DNA of 21,423 nt from an uncultured Christensenella sp. GTDB lineage: Bacteria; Bacillota; Clostridia; Christensenellales; UBA3700. The translations under genes and the position numbers were made by a program. This document shows, piece after piece, positions 5,499 through 12,967 of the stretch (the stretch's first letter is position 1; every line of letters begins with the position of its first letter). The stretch spans positions 1 through 21,423 of the forward strand of contig CAJUEA010000027.1 in NCBI GenBank assembly GCA_910584975.1, given 5' to 3'. The notes under the pieces were generated by a model. That model was not told where the DNA came from. It worked only from the letters and a program-made list of their open reading frames with translations, and made no database searches.

Positions 5499-7472
5499 TT
5501 AATTTAACACAATATCTTGATAAAAATTGTATTTGTGCATCATTTTTTTCAAAAGCTTTTGGTCAAGACTATTTGTATCCACACTGCAAACAATATGCTT
5601 TGCTGCGTCTATCATATCAAGAGTGATTTTTATAACATATTTGCTGTAAGAATTTTTCCCCGATTGATTAAAGCCGATAAAATCTCCATAACCACGAGCT
5701 CTGCTATCCAGTTCACTAAGCACGACGCCGTCAGAAATTTCTTTCATTTGCAAAATTCTATCTGGAATTGTATAGCTCATACAATGCAAATAACATTCTG
5801 CTTGTCTGCCATCCCTTCCTACTCTGCCACGAAGTTGGTGCAGCGATGCAATTCCAAATCTATCTGCACCCAAAATGGCTATTGTATCAACTGCTGGAAT
5901 ATCAATTCCCACTTCAATCACAGTGGTTGAAACCAGCACTTTGATTTTTCCAGAATAAAAATCGGAAATGACTTTCTCTTTATCCACATTTTTCATACTA
6001 CCATACAGCAAGCCTATATCTTCTTTTGCAATCACTTTTCCTGATAGCATTTTATAAACACTTTTAACCGAATACAAATCCTCTGTGTCATTGTCATTTA
6101 CATGAGGGCACACAATGATAATTTGTGATCCTTTTTGACATTTTTCAGAAAAATACTTGAACATATCTTCAATTTTATTTGATCTTAGCGCATATGTTTT
6201 TATATTACTTTTTCTGCTTTCAGTTTTGTAAAGTTTGCTGATTTTTAAATCTCCAAAAACCATCATCGCAAAAGACCTTGGCATAGGCGTTGCCGACATA
6301 GAAATACAATGCACACATTCCCCTTTTGCAAGCAAGCTAGATTTTTGTTTTACTCCAAATTTATGAGCCTCGTCAATAACTGCTAATTGCAGATTATTAA
6401 AAATAACATTATCCTCCACACAAGAATGTGTGGCAAAAAGCATATCAATTTCGCCATTTGCGAGTCTTTCCAAAATTTCTTTTTTCTCTTCTTTTGCAAT
6501 TTGCGAAGTGAGTAATGCAATTTTTATGCAAAACTTTCCAAAAACTTTTTTAAAATTTTCAAAATGCTGCCTTGCCAAAATTTCTGTTGGAGCAAGCAAA
6601 GCTGATTGACCTCCCTCACAACATACCATATACATTGCAAGATGAGCAACTATTGTTTTTCCTGAGCCGACATCTCCAAGCACAAATCTGTTCATCTGCA
6701 AACCACTTTGCAAATCAGCAACAATTTCTTGCAAGGCTTGCACCTGTGACTCTGTCAGCTTATACGGCAACAATGTATCCACAAAATGTGGATATTGTAC
6801 TTTCATGGGAATACATTTTTTCAATTTTCTCAGCATTTTATAACAAAGCAACTGAACTGCCAATTCATATGTTGCAAGTTGCTCTTGAGCATTTTCCATC
6901 TCTATCGCAGACTTTGCAAAATGTATTTTGTAAAAAATATCTTTCAAATCAAAATATTGTGGCAATAAATTTTCAATGTCAGCATTTAAAATAGCATTTT
7001 CCAAAATTTTTCGATAGCTAACTTCTCCGATTTTTCCTTTAAGCGAATAAATTGGCTGCACATCCTTAAGTTTGTATTTGTTGTTTATATCTGCAAAATT
7101 AGGATTGACCATAGTATATTTTTTGTTTTCATACTTAATCACTCCCCAAACAAGGTAGTCGCCACACGCAAGAGAATATTCCATATATGGCATATTAAAC
7201 CAAATAAGGCTAATTTCCAAATCTTCACAGATACTATCACATTTAATATAACACAACTTGTTTTTACTGTATTGCTTTGGATAAACTTTAAGTATTTTCA
7301 CTTTAAGCAACATATGCTCGCCTTCCACAATGTCTTTTGGACTGCTCACATTTGTCATATCACAATAGCTCTGTGGCAAATTGTTGATAAGATCAGCCAC
7401 AGAAAAAATTCCAATTCCATTCAGTTTTACAAGTGTTTTGTCGCCAACACCTTTAATTTCCTTAAGTTCCAC
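5499..7472 (-). CDS. recG: ATP-dependent DNA helicase RecG
   Basis: RecG is a double-strand DNA translocase that remodels stalled forks and branched recombination intermediates. From the chosen start the protein is 657 residues (family about 680-780). An N-terminal helix-hairpin-like segment (KEIKGVGDKTL) and wedge/OB domain precede the motor: Walker A GDVGSGKT at about 266-273, DEAH at about 367-370, SATPMPR at about 393-399 and QLRGRVGR at about 546-553. The RecG hook GYGDFIGFNQSG follows at about 594-605, with Tyr where Pro or Ala is common. I choose a GTG start at 7470-7472 because AAGGAT lies 5 bp upstream and the hairpin begins there. An ATG at 7512-7514 or TTG at 7521-7523 would add 14 or 17 residues but has no ribosome site. 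It follows fakA after 83 bp, the same order as in other Firmicutes. Confidence 0.95.
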   Translation of the reverse strand: MELKEIKGVGDKTLVKLNGIGIFSVADLINNLPQSYCDMTNVSSPKDIVEGEHMLLKVKILKVYPKQYSKNKLCYIKCDSICEDLEISLIWFNMPYMEYSLACGDYLVWGVIKYENKKYTMVNPNFADINNKYKLKDVQPIYSLKGKIGEVSYRKILENAILNADIENLLPQYFDLKDIFYKIHFAKSAIEMENAQEQLATYELAVQLLCYKMLRKLKKCIPMKVQYPHFVDTLLPYKLTESQVQALQEIVADLQSGLQMNRFVLGDVGSGKTIVAHLAMYMVCCEGGQSALLAPTEILARQHFENFKKVFGKFCIKIALLTSQIAKEEKKEILERLANGEIDMLFATHSCVEDNVIFNNLQLAVIDEAHKFGVKQKSSLLAKGECVHCISMSATPMPRSFAMMVFGDLKISKLYKTESRKSNIKTYALRSNKIEDMFKYFSEKCQKGSQIIIVCPHVNDNDTEDLYSVKSVYKMLSGKVIAKEDIGLLYGSMKNVDKEKVISDFYSGKIKVLVSTTVIEVGIDIPAVDTIAILGADRFGIASLHQLRGRVGRDGRQAECYLHCMSYTIPDRILQMKEISDGVVLSELDSRARGYGDFIGFNQSGKNSYSKYVIKITLDMIDAAKHIVCSVDTNSLDQKLLKKMMHKYNFYQDIVLN

Positions 7473-7555
7473 TGCAATCCTTAAAAAATCAGGCTTGCAT
7501 AAAGCAAGCCACATAATAATCAAATTAATAAAAACTTACAAAAATAAGCTTTATA

Positions 7556-9184
7556 TCATTCCACACTAATCATATAGAAATAGTGATTTTGTCCACCTTC
7601 ATAAACTTCAACATCACATTCATCATATTTATCTGCAAGGATGTCTTTCAAAGCATTTGCCTCGTCATTTGTAACACCTTCGCCATAATACAATGTGATT
7701 ACTGATTTATCCTCATCCACAAGATTTCCGATAACTTCCATTGTAACATCGGCAACTTCTGCACCTTTTGACACAATCTTTTTGCCAGTGATTCCAATGA
7801 TATCGCCTTCTTGCAAATCAAATCCATCAAGATTTGTGTTTCTTACTGCATAAGTAACTTCTCCGTATGCAACTTCGCCAAAAGCTTCTTGCATAACTTC
7901 CACATTTGTATCAATATCTTGATTGATGTCAAATGCAACAGCACATGCAATGCCTTCAGGCACATTTACAGTTTTAACAACTTTAACATTTTTGCTTGAT
8001 AATTCCACAGCCTGTTCAGCGGCAAGAATTATGTTTTTGTTGTTTGGCAAAACGATAATATTATCGCTGTTGACATTTTCAATTACATTCAAAATGTCAT
8101 TTACACTTGGGTTCATAGTCTGTCCGCCTTGAATAACGGTGTCAACACCAAGCTCTTTAAAGATTGATGCCAAGCCACCACCCGAACAAATTGATACCAT
8201 AGCAAGTGGTTTTTTGTTCGCCTCATGCTTTTTAATCAAAGCACGATTTTGCTCAAGCATATTTTCAATCTTAATTCTGTCCAATTCACCCAAACTCAAA
8301 GCATATTGTAATGCCTTGTTTGGTTGATTTGTGTGAACATGCACTTTTACCATTGACAAATCGCCTATTGCAATAACGCTATCGCCAATTGCCATCAATT
8401 TGTCTCTTAGTTTTTCAATATCTTCTTCAGTTGTCTTATTTTTTAGGTTAATAATGAAATATTCAGTACAATAAGCAAACTTAATATTCTCTAGATCGTG
8501 GATATCTGCACTGAAATTGTCCATTGCATCCTCAAGAGAATTTTCATCATCATGAGCAACTCGCTCCATTGGAACGCCTTTCAAAACATTGTTGAACCCT
8601 TGGAAAACAAAAATCAAACCTTTACCACCAGCATCCACAACGCCTGCTTTTTTCAAAACTGGCAGCATATCTGGAGTTTTGCTCAAAATTTCTTCGCCTT
8701 TTTCAATTATAGCATCAAAAAATGCTATAAAGCTGGAATTTTTGTTTGCCAAAGTTGAAGATTTTTCCGCAATATAACGGATAACAGTCAAAATTGTACC
8801 TTCTTTTGGCTTAGAAACAGCACTATAAGCAACATCTGTTGCGTTTTGCAATGCTTTTGCAAATGCTTTTGTATTAATCGTCTTTGCCTCTGACAAAGAT
8901 TTTGCTATACCTTTAACAATCTGCGATAAAATAACACCTGAATTTCCTCTTGCACCTTTCAATGCACCTTTTGAAAAATCAGTCAATAAATCTTCAAAAT
9001 TATCATAATCTTTGCTGTCAACTTCGCTTACAGCACTTGTCAATGTCTTTGACATATTTGTGCCAGTATCACCATCTGGCACCGGAAATACATTCAGCGA
9101 GTCAACATAATCTTTGTTAATTTCAAGCAAAGTTGCACCGCCAACCAACATCTCCTTAAATTTTGATATATCTAAAATTTTCAT
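7556..9184 (-). CDS. fakA: Fatty acid kinase subunit FakA (DhaL/DAK2 domain)
   Basis: A 542-residue protein, the usual FakA/YloV length. The N-terminal DhaL-type ATP-binding domain (about 1-200) carries FPVPDGDTGTNM at 33-44, whose aspartates (37, 39) hold Mg-ATP, and KGARGNSGVILSQ near 75-90. The rest matches the middle and C-terminal DAK1/DegV-like region of FakA. FakA phosphorylates fatty acids held by a FakB protein, feeding phospholipid synthesis through PlsX/PlsY; no fakB is in the window. AGGAG lies about 9 bp upstream of the ATG. It follows the Asp23-family gene after 15 bp and precedes recG, the order yloU-yloV-recG known from Bacillus and relatives. It ends in TGA. Confidence 0.93.
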   Translation of the reverse strand: MKILDISKFKEMLVGGATLLEINKDYVDSLNVFPVPDGDTGTNMSKTLTSAVSEVDSKDYDNFEDLLTDFSKGALKGARGNSGVILSQIVKGIAKSLSEAKTINTKAFAKALQNATDVAYSAVSKPKEGTILTVIRYIAEKSSTLANKNSSFIAFFDAIIEKGEEILSKTPDMLPVLKKAGVVDAGGKGLIFVFQGFNNVLKGVPMERVAHDDENSLEDAMDNFSADIHDLENIKFAYCTEYFIINLKNKTTEEDIEKLRDKLMAIGDSVIAIGDLSMVKVHVHTNQPNKALQYALSLGELDRIKIENMLEQNRALIKKHEANKKPLAMVSICSGGGLASIFKELGVDTVIQGGQTMNPSVNDILNVIENVNSDNIIVLPNNKNIILAAEQAVELSSKNVKVVKTVNVPEGIACAVAFDINQDIDTNVEVMQEAFGEVAYGEVTYAVRNTNLDGFDLQEGDIIGITGKKIVSKGAEVADVTMEVIGNLVDEDKSVITLYYGEGVTNDEANALKDILADKYDECDVEVYEGGQNHYFYMISVE

Positions 9185-9199
9185 TATTTAAAGCTCCTA

Positions 9200-9550
9200 T
9201 TAAACTCTAACGCCGACAACATAAACCAGTACTTCGTCCACACGCATACCAGTAAACACTTCTATGTTGTATTTTACAGCGCTTTTTATAGAATCACAAA
9301 CCGCATCAGTATTGATACCATCCTTTAAAACAGCATAAATTTCTATATTAATTTTGTTTTTAATAGAAACAACTTTTACGCCTTTTGCACTTGGTTTTCT
9401 GCCAAAAAAGTCAGCAATACTATCGGTCAATTTTCTTGAAACAAGTGAAACAACGCCATAGCAATCAGTAGCTATATGACTTGCGACCATAGCTATTGCA
9501 TTATCAGTAATGCACAATTTGCCAAACTTATTAATAGTTTTAACTGACAT
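9200..9550 (-). CDS. Asp23/Gls24 family envelope stress protein (YloU-like)
   Basis: A 116-residue member of the Asp23/Gls24 family: the FGKLCITDNAIAMVASHIATDCYGV start, the internal VKVV..KNKINIEIYAVLKDG strand and the C-terminal VDEVLVYVVGV are characteristic. Family members are small alkaline-shock or membrane-associated proteins; the YloU type sits beside fakA in many Firmicutes and may link to membrane lipid metabolism, but a precise role is not settled. GAGGTG lies 5 bp upstream of the ATG. It is the first gene of the asp23-fakA-recG unit, with its own promoter at 9576-9604. Confidence 0.9.
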   Translation of the reverse strand: MSVKTINKFGKLCITDNAIAMVASHIATDCYGVVSLVSRKLTDSIADFFGRKPSAKGVKVVSIKNKINIEIYAVLKDGINTDAVCDSIKSAVKYNIEVFTGMRVDEVLVYVVGVRV

Positions 9551-9575
9551 ATTTCACCTCATTCTTATTTATTAT

Positions 9576-9604
9576 ATAATACACGAATTAATAAATTAAA
9601 TCAA
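9576..9604 (-). promoter_or_regulatory. Promoter of the asp23-fakA-recG unit
   Basis: On the minus strand TTGATT (9604-9599), a 17-bp spacer and TATTAT (9581-9576), about 25 bp upstream of the Asp23-family start codon. The region is so AT-rich that other -10 readings exist. Confidence 0.5.
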
Positions 9605-10017
9605 GTATTTTAAATTATTTTTTAAAACATACACTGATTGTGTAAAAATAAAAGTAAATTATATGTTTTTATCAAAATATCTCATATAAATTTAAGCCTT
9701 TATTCTATCCTAATTTGCTTTTACATCTTGTAATATATATACAAATAATAACAAAATAATTCAAAAATATTTATAAATAATTTTTAATAATCATTATTTA
9801 TTTCAAAATTAGCCAAAAGCTCTCTGACTTTTTAAATTTAATGTATGATTAATTATTCCCAAATAAGAAAAAAACAAATCACAAAATTTTAAACAACATA
9901 TTATCCATAAAAATATACAATAAAATGTAAAATTATATAACATTTAATTAAAAACTTGTATTTTACATATTCTTTACGCAAAATTTTGTTTTTTGTTAAA
10001 AATATAGTTAAAATTCC
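9605..10017. other. Very AT-rich divergent intergenic region, no gene seen
   Basis: The region between the divergent rpmB and asp23 promoters. Stop codons occur in all frames and I find no ORF with a ribosome site, no stable hairpin and no RNA gene. It is the longest stretch of the conserved block without a gene. Confidence 0.6.
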
Positions 10018-10046
10018 TTGCATAATTTGATAAATAGTGTTAAAAT
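10018..10046 (+). promoter_or_regulatory. rpmB promoter
   Basis: TTGCAT (10018-10023), a 17-bp spacer and TAAAAT (10041-10046), with TG at 10038-10039 (extended -10). The start should be near 10053, 14 bp before the AGGAGGT ribosome site. Confidence 0.7.
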
Positions 10047-10080
10047 ACTAAAGGTAAAACGCTGATAGGAGGTGTGTTCT

Positions 10081-10275
10081 ATGTCAAGAGTATGCAGTAT
10101 TTGCAATAAATCAAAAATGAGTGGTAATACAGTTTCTCACTCTAATCGTAAAGCTAGAAAATCTTGGAACGCAAATGTTCAAAAAGTTAAACTTGTTGAT
10201 GATAATGGTCGTGAGACAACAGAATATGTTTGCACAAGATGCCTTCGCACAATGAAAAAGAGCGAAAACAACTAA
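10081..10275 (+). CDS. rpmB: 50S ribosomal protein bL28 (zinc-ribbon form)
   Basis: A 64-residue bL28, a large-subunit protein added late in assembly. SHSNRKARKSWNANVQKV (19-36) is the family core. CSIC (5-8) and CTRC (51-54) are the two zinc knuckle pairs of the cysteine-containing form. AGGAGGT (10067-10073) lies 7 bp before this ATG; an in-frame GTG at 10072 would overlap the ribosome site and is rejected. It is the only plus-strand gene within the minus-strand block, with its own promoter and terminator; as I recall, Bacillus also has rpmB inverted at this place. Confidence 0.97.
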   Translation: MSRVCSICNKSKMSGNTVSHSNRKARKSWNANVQKVKLVDDNGRETTEYVCTRCLRTMKKSENN

Positions 10276-10285
10276 GTAAATAAAC

Positions 10286-10319
10286 AAAAAGCAGGAATTA
10301 ATTTGATTCTTGCTTTTTT
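10286..10319 (+). terminator. rpmB terminator
   Basis: AAAAAGCAGGAAT (10286-10298) pairs with ATTCTTGCTTTTTT (10306-10319), with one G-U pair, ending in a T run 10 bp past the stop codon. Confidence 0.85.
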
Positions 10320-10409
10320 ATTTTCAAAATATTATATAAATAGCACATAATACTGCAATTTTCTATATTTATTAATCAAATTATCGCAACATTGCTATAA
10401 TAAACAAAT

Positions 10410-10440
10410 AAAAACAGAATGGCAATCCCATTCTGTTTTT
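10410..10440. terminator. Bidirectional terminator downstream of spoVM
   Basis: AAAAACAGAATGG (10410-10422) pairs over 13 bp with CCATTCTGTTTTT (10428-10440) around a 5-nt loop. On the minus strand it lies about 42 bp past the spoVM-like stop, ending the transcript that comes down from rsgA-rpe-thiN. On the plus strand it backs up the rpmB terminator. The stretch 10320-10409 between them shows nothing else. Confidence 0.85.
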
Positions 10441-10481
10441 ATTTATCATAAATCACTTTTTGTTGCAAAATATGTATTATT

Positions 10482-10556
10482 CTATTGTTTTTTATTGCAA
10501 ATTTTTCTTAAAAAAAATTTGATTATCTTTGGTGGGTCAACACAATAAATACGCAT
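10482..10556 (-). CDS. spoVM: SpoVM-like sporulation micropeptide (24 aa)
   Basis: A 24-codon ORF starting MRIYCVDPPK and ending in TAG, with GGAGG (plus 10561-10565) 4 bp before the ATG. It aligns without gaps to the 26-residue SpoVM of Bacillus (MKFYTIKLPK...): Met1, basic residue 2, Tyr4, Pro9, Lys10 and Arg17 all coincide, and hydrophobic positions 3, 6, 11, 12, 15, 16 and 19 are kept. Residues 11-20 form a short amphipathic helix with a lysine-rich end. SpoVM sits on the curved forespore membrane and anchors the coat protein SpoIVA; Pro9 is important there. The location, just after thiN and facing rpmB, is the known spoVM position. A terminator follows. It has Pro at 8, and the glycine pair at 13-14 of Bacillus is absent. 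No convincing sigma-E promoter is visible, so that point remains open. Confidence 0.75.
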   Translation of the reverse strand: MRIYCVDPPKIIKFFLRKICNKKQ

Positions 10557-10598
10557 AAGCCCTCCATAATTAACACGAAAATTTATAGTAACAAAAAA

Positions 10599-11210
10599 TT
10601 ATTTATTCACAATCAACATTACAATACCAAAATCCACACAAAGACGAATATTGTCACTGGATGAAATATTTGAAATTGTCCTTGAAGAATTTTTGCAAAT
10701 TATCTCATCAAAAATTTGCCACTTTACGCCTTCTAAAGATATAATATGCACCTCATCAGTAAAAGGTACCAAACTTATTGTAGAAAATTGAGGAATTTTC
10801 AAAGATAATTGCGAATTTGTCATATAAATTTCACAATCATTACAATAAGCAGCAACTTGGCAACCATTTTGCACACTCAAAGCCATAATGCTCAAATTTG
10901 CCAAAATATGATCAAGCCTGCCACCAGATACACCATAAAAATTGATTTTTCTACAACCTTTTTCCACAAGATATTTTACGGCAGCTTCTCCATCCGTCTC
11001 GTCTTTTTCTACATTAAGTAGAATTTGTTTTCGACACTTTACATCATTTTGCACGCTGTCTTTATCTCCAACAAAAATATCAACTCTTTCCGTTTTATCA
11101 CAGCCACCATCAACGCCGACAATAATATCGCCGTCAATATTCCCATTATATTTTTCGCCATTTAAAACAACAGCGGCTGTTTTGTTTTTTAAATTATCAA
11201 AATTGTTCAT
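10599..11210 (-). CDS. thiN: Thiamine pyrophosphokinase
   Basis: A 203-residue enzyme transferring pyrophosphate from ATP to thiamine to give thiamine diphosphate in the cytoplasm. Family motifs in order: VDGG (33-36), GDKDSV (48-53), KDETDGE (69-75), GGRLDH (96-101) and, in the C-terminal domain, SRTISN (176-181), a variant of the usual SNE-type thiamine-binding stretch. It is slightly shorter than typical (about 210-220). No Shine-Dalgarno is visible before the ATG and a stop lies six codons upstream in frame, so the start is probably right but weakly translated. It lies 110 bp after rpe and is followed by spoVM. No TPP riboswitch is visible. Confidence 0.92.
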   Translation of the reverse strand: MNNFDNLKNKTAAVVLNGEKYNGNIDGDIIVGVDGGCDKTERVDIFVGDKDSVQNDVKCRKQILLNVEKDETDGEAAVKYLVEKGCRKINFYGVSGGRLDHILANLSIMALSVQNGCQVAAYCNDCEIYMTNSQLSLKIPQFSTISLVPFTDEVHIISLEGVKWQIFDEIICKNSSRTISNISSSDNIRLCVDFGIVMLIVNK

Positions 11211-11320
11211 ATTTTTATCAAAGTTTTATTATTATTTAAATAAATATTCGTTTATTATTAAATAATGTTTGATTGCAATATTAATTTGTCACAAAGACAT
11301 ATCAATATCTTTTGCAAAAC

Positions 11321-11974
11321 TTATTCGCCTTTTATCAACAATATTTCTTTTGTTGGATTTTCACTTTTGAAAACAGCACTTCCTGCAACCAAAATATTTA
11401 CACCACTATTTCTTACTTGCTCGGCATTTTTGCTGCTTACGCCACCATCAATTTCAATATCCACATTCAAATTGTTTTTATCAATATATTCTTTTAATAC
11501 TTTTGCTTTATCCAAAACGCTTTCAATAAATTTTTGTCCACCAAAGCCAGGGAACACACTCATTAGCAAAACCATATCGATTTCGGCTAGGTATGGATAA
11601 ACTAAATCAAGTGGCTTGTCAGGATTTAAAACAAGTCCACATTTTGCACCTTTTGATTTTATGATATCCAAACCTTTTTTGACATCTTTTGAGGCCTCTG
11701 GATGAAATGTTACAATATCAGCACCACTATCCACAAAACTGCCAACATATTTTTCAGGTTCAGTAATCATCAAATGCACATCAAGAGGAACACTGCTGTA
11801 TGGCTTGATTGCAGAAACCATTGGCATACCAAAAGTGATATTAGGAACATAAACGCCATCCATAACATCCACATGAATAAGGTCAGCACCCCACTCGCAC
11901 GCTTTTTTAACGCTTTCTCCCATATTAGCAAAATCGCCGGATAAAATTGATGGCGACACCATATATTTAGTCAT
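11321..11974 (-). CDS. rpe: Ribulose-phosphate 3-epimerase
   Basis: A 217-residue TIM-barrel enzyme interconverting ribulose 5-phosphate and xylulose 5-phosphate in the pentose phosphate pathway. SPSILSGDFANM (7-18), HVDVMDG (34-40), His67, MSVFPGFGGQ (138-147) and EIDGGV (174-179) supply the metal ligands (His34, Asp36, His67, Asp176) and the phosphate loop. Full length for the family. GGAGGAAGAGG lies directly before the ATG, and the start overlaps the end of rsgA by 8 nt, so the two are translationally coupled. The adjacency rsgA-rpe-thiN is conserved in Firmicutes. Confidence 0.97.
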   Translation of the reverse strand: MTKYMVSPSILSGDFANMGESVKKACEWGADLIHVDVMDGVYVPNITFGMPMVSAIKPYSSVPLDVHLMITEPEKYVGSFVDSGADIVTFHPEASKDVKKGLDIIKSKGAKCGLVLNPDKPLDLVYPYLAEIDMVLLMSVFPGFGGQKFIESVLDKAKVLKEYIDKNNLNVDIEIDGGVSSKNAEQVRNSGVNILVAGSAVFKSENPTKEILLIKGE

Positions 11975-12854
11975 ACCTCTTCCTCCATTTGTTCAATAAA
12001 TCATTGTATAATGTTACATATCTATCGTATCTATCTTTGCTTAATTCTCCATTTTGCACAGCATTTTTTACTGCACAATCGGGCTCGTTTATGTGATTGC
12101 AACCATTGTATTTACAATTTGCTGCAAAATCGTCAAAATCAGTAAAATAAGTGGAAAGCTCATCTGGATTGATATTTTCAATTTCCAGCACAGAAAAACC
12201 ACAGGTATCTGCAAGCCTTATTCCGTGTCCGATATCAAAAATTTCCACATTTCTTGTTGTGTGTTTGCCTCGCTCAACTTTTCTTGAAAGTTCACCTGTT
12301 TGCAACATTTGATGACCAACAATGGCATTTATGATAGAAGATTTTCCAACTGCAGATTGCCCTGCCATACTAACATAATTGCCAGACATAAGCTCAATAA
12401 GCTTATCAATCCCTTGTCCTGACATGGCGTTTACATAGCAAATATCACACAAATTATGATAAGAAATTTCAACATTCTTCTTAAAATCACTATCCATTAA
12501 ATCAGTTTTGTTCACGCATAAAACAGGCGTAATGTTTTGCTTAATGCAATTTATAAGCAATTTGTCCACCAAATAAAAATCTGGACGAGGACTTGGAGCA
12601 ATGCAAATGACAATCATATCTATATTTGTGATATACGGCCTTGTAATTTTGTTTTTTCGTGGCAAAATTTTTTCGATAGCACCTTTTCCGTTTGCAAACT
12701 GACAAAACTCCACATAATCGCCGATAAAAATATCGCCGTCAAGTCTTAGTTTGCCACGACCATTGCAAACTATAATTTCGCCGCTAGACAGCACATTGTA
12801 ATTGCCACCAACGCCTTTAATAACTTGTCCTAATCTAATAGTTTTGTCTTTCAT
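11967..12854 (-). CDS. rsgA: Ribosome small subunit-dependent GTPase RsgA
   Basis: A 295-residue circularly permuted GTPase that checks late maturation of the 30S subunit. An N-terminal OB fold comes first, then G4 NKTD (115-118), G1 GQSAVGKS (165-172), switch RGKHTT (about 195-200) and G3 DTCGF (216-220, Cys where Pro is usual). A C-terminal zinc knuckle follows (Cys247, Cys252, His254, Cys260). The ATG at 12852-12854 is chosen because GGAG lies 4 bp upstream; a TTG at 12870-12872 would add six residues across the ribosome site. It has its own promoter at 12923-12952. In most Firmicutes prpC and prkC precede it; here rlmN does. Confidence 0.96.
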   Translation of the reverse strand: MKDKTIRLGQVIKGVGGNYNVLSSGEIIVCNGRGKLRLDGDIFIGDYVEFCQFANGKGAIEKILPRKNKITRPYITNIDMIVICIAPSPRPDFYLVDKLLINCIKQNITPVLCVNKTDLMDSDFKKNVEISYHNLCDICYVNAMSGQGIDKLIELMSGNYVSMAGQSAVGKSSIINAIVGHQMLQTGELSRKVERGKHTTRNVEIFDIGHGIRLADTCGFSVLEIENINPDELSTYFTDFDDFAANCKYNGCNHINEPDCAVKNAVQNGELSKDRYDRYVTLYNDLLNKWRKRYD

Positions 12855-12922
12855 TTTGCTCCATATTATCAATTAATTTTACAAATTAATGCCTTAATGA
12901 ATTTGAACAAAAAATTCGTCAC

Positions 12923-12952
12923 ATTATATAATGTTAATTTATTGCTTAACAA
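12923..12952 (-). promoter_or_regulatory. Promoter of rsgA-rpe-thiN-spoVM
   Basis: On the minus strand TTGTTA (12952-12947), an 18-bp spacer and TATAAT (12928-12923), about 70 bp before rsgA. The -10 box lies inside a perfect 14-bp palindrome, ACATTATATAATGT (12921-12934), which may be a chance result of the AT-rich core. Confidence 0.6.
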
Positions 12953-12967
12953 CTTATTTGTAATAAA

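Noticed and set aside
6572..6994. 140-codon plus-strand ORF inside recG
   Set aside because: It is antisense to the intact helicase region and has no ribosome site.
10942..11265. 107-codon plus-strand ORF opposite thiN
   Set aside because: It is an antisense shadow; thiN carries all family motifs in the other frame.
11211..11320. Possible TPP riboswitch or promoter before thiN
   Set aside because: No THI-box-like conserved sequence is visible; only AT-rich DNA with weak promoter-like matches.
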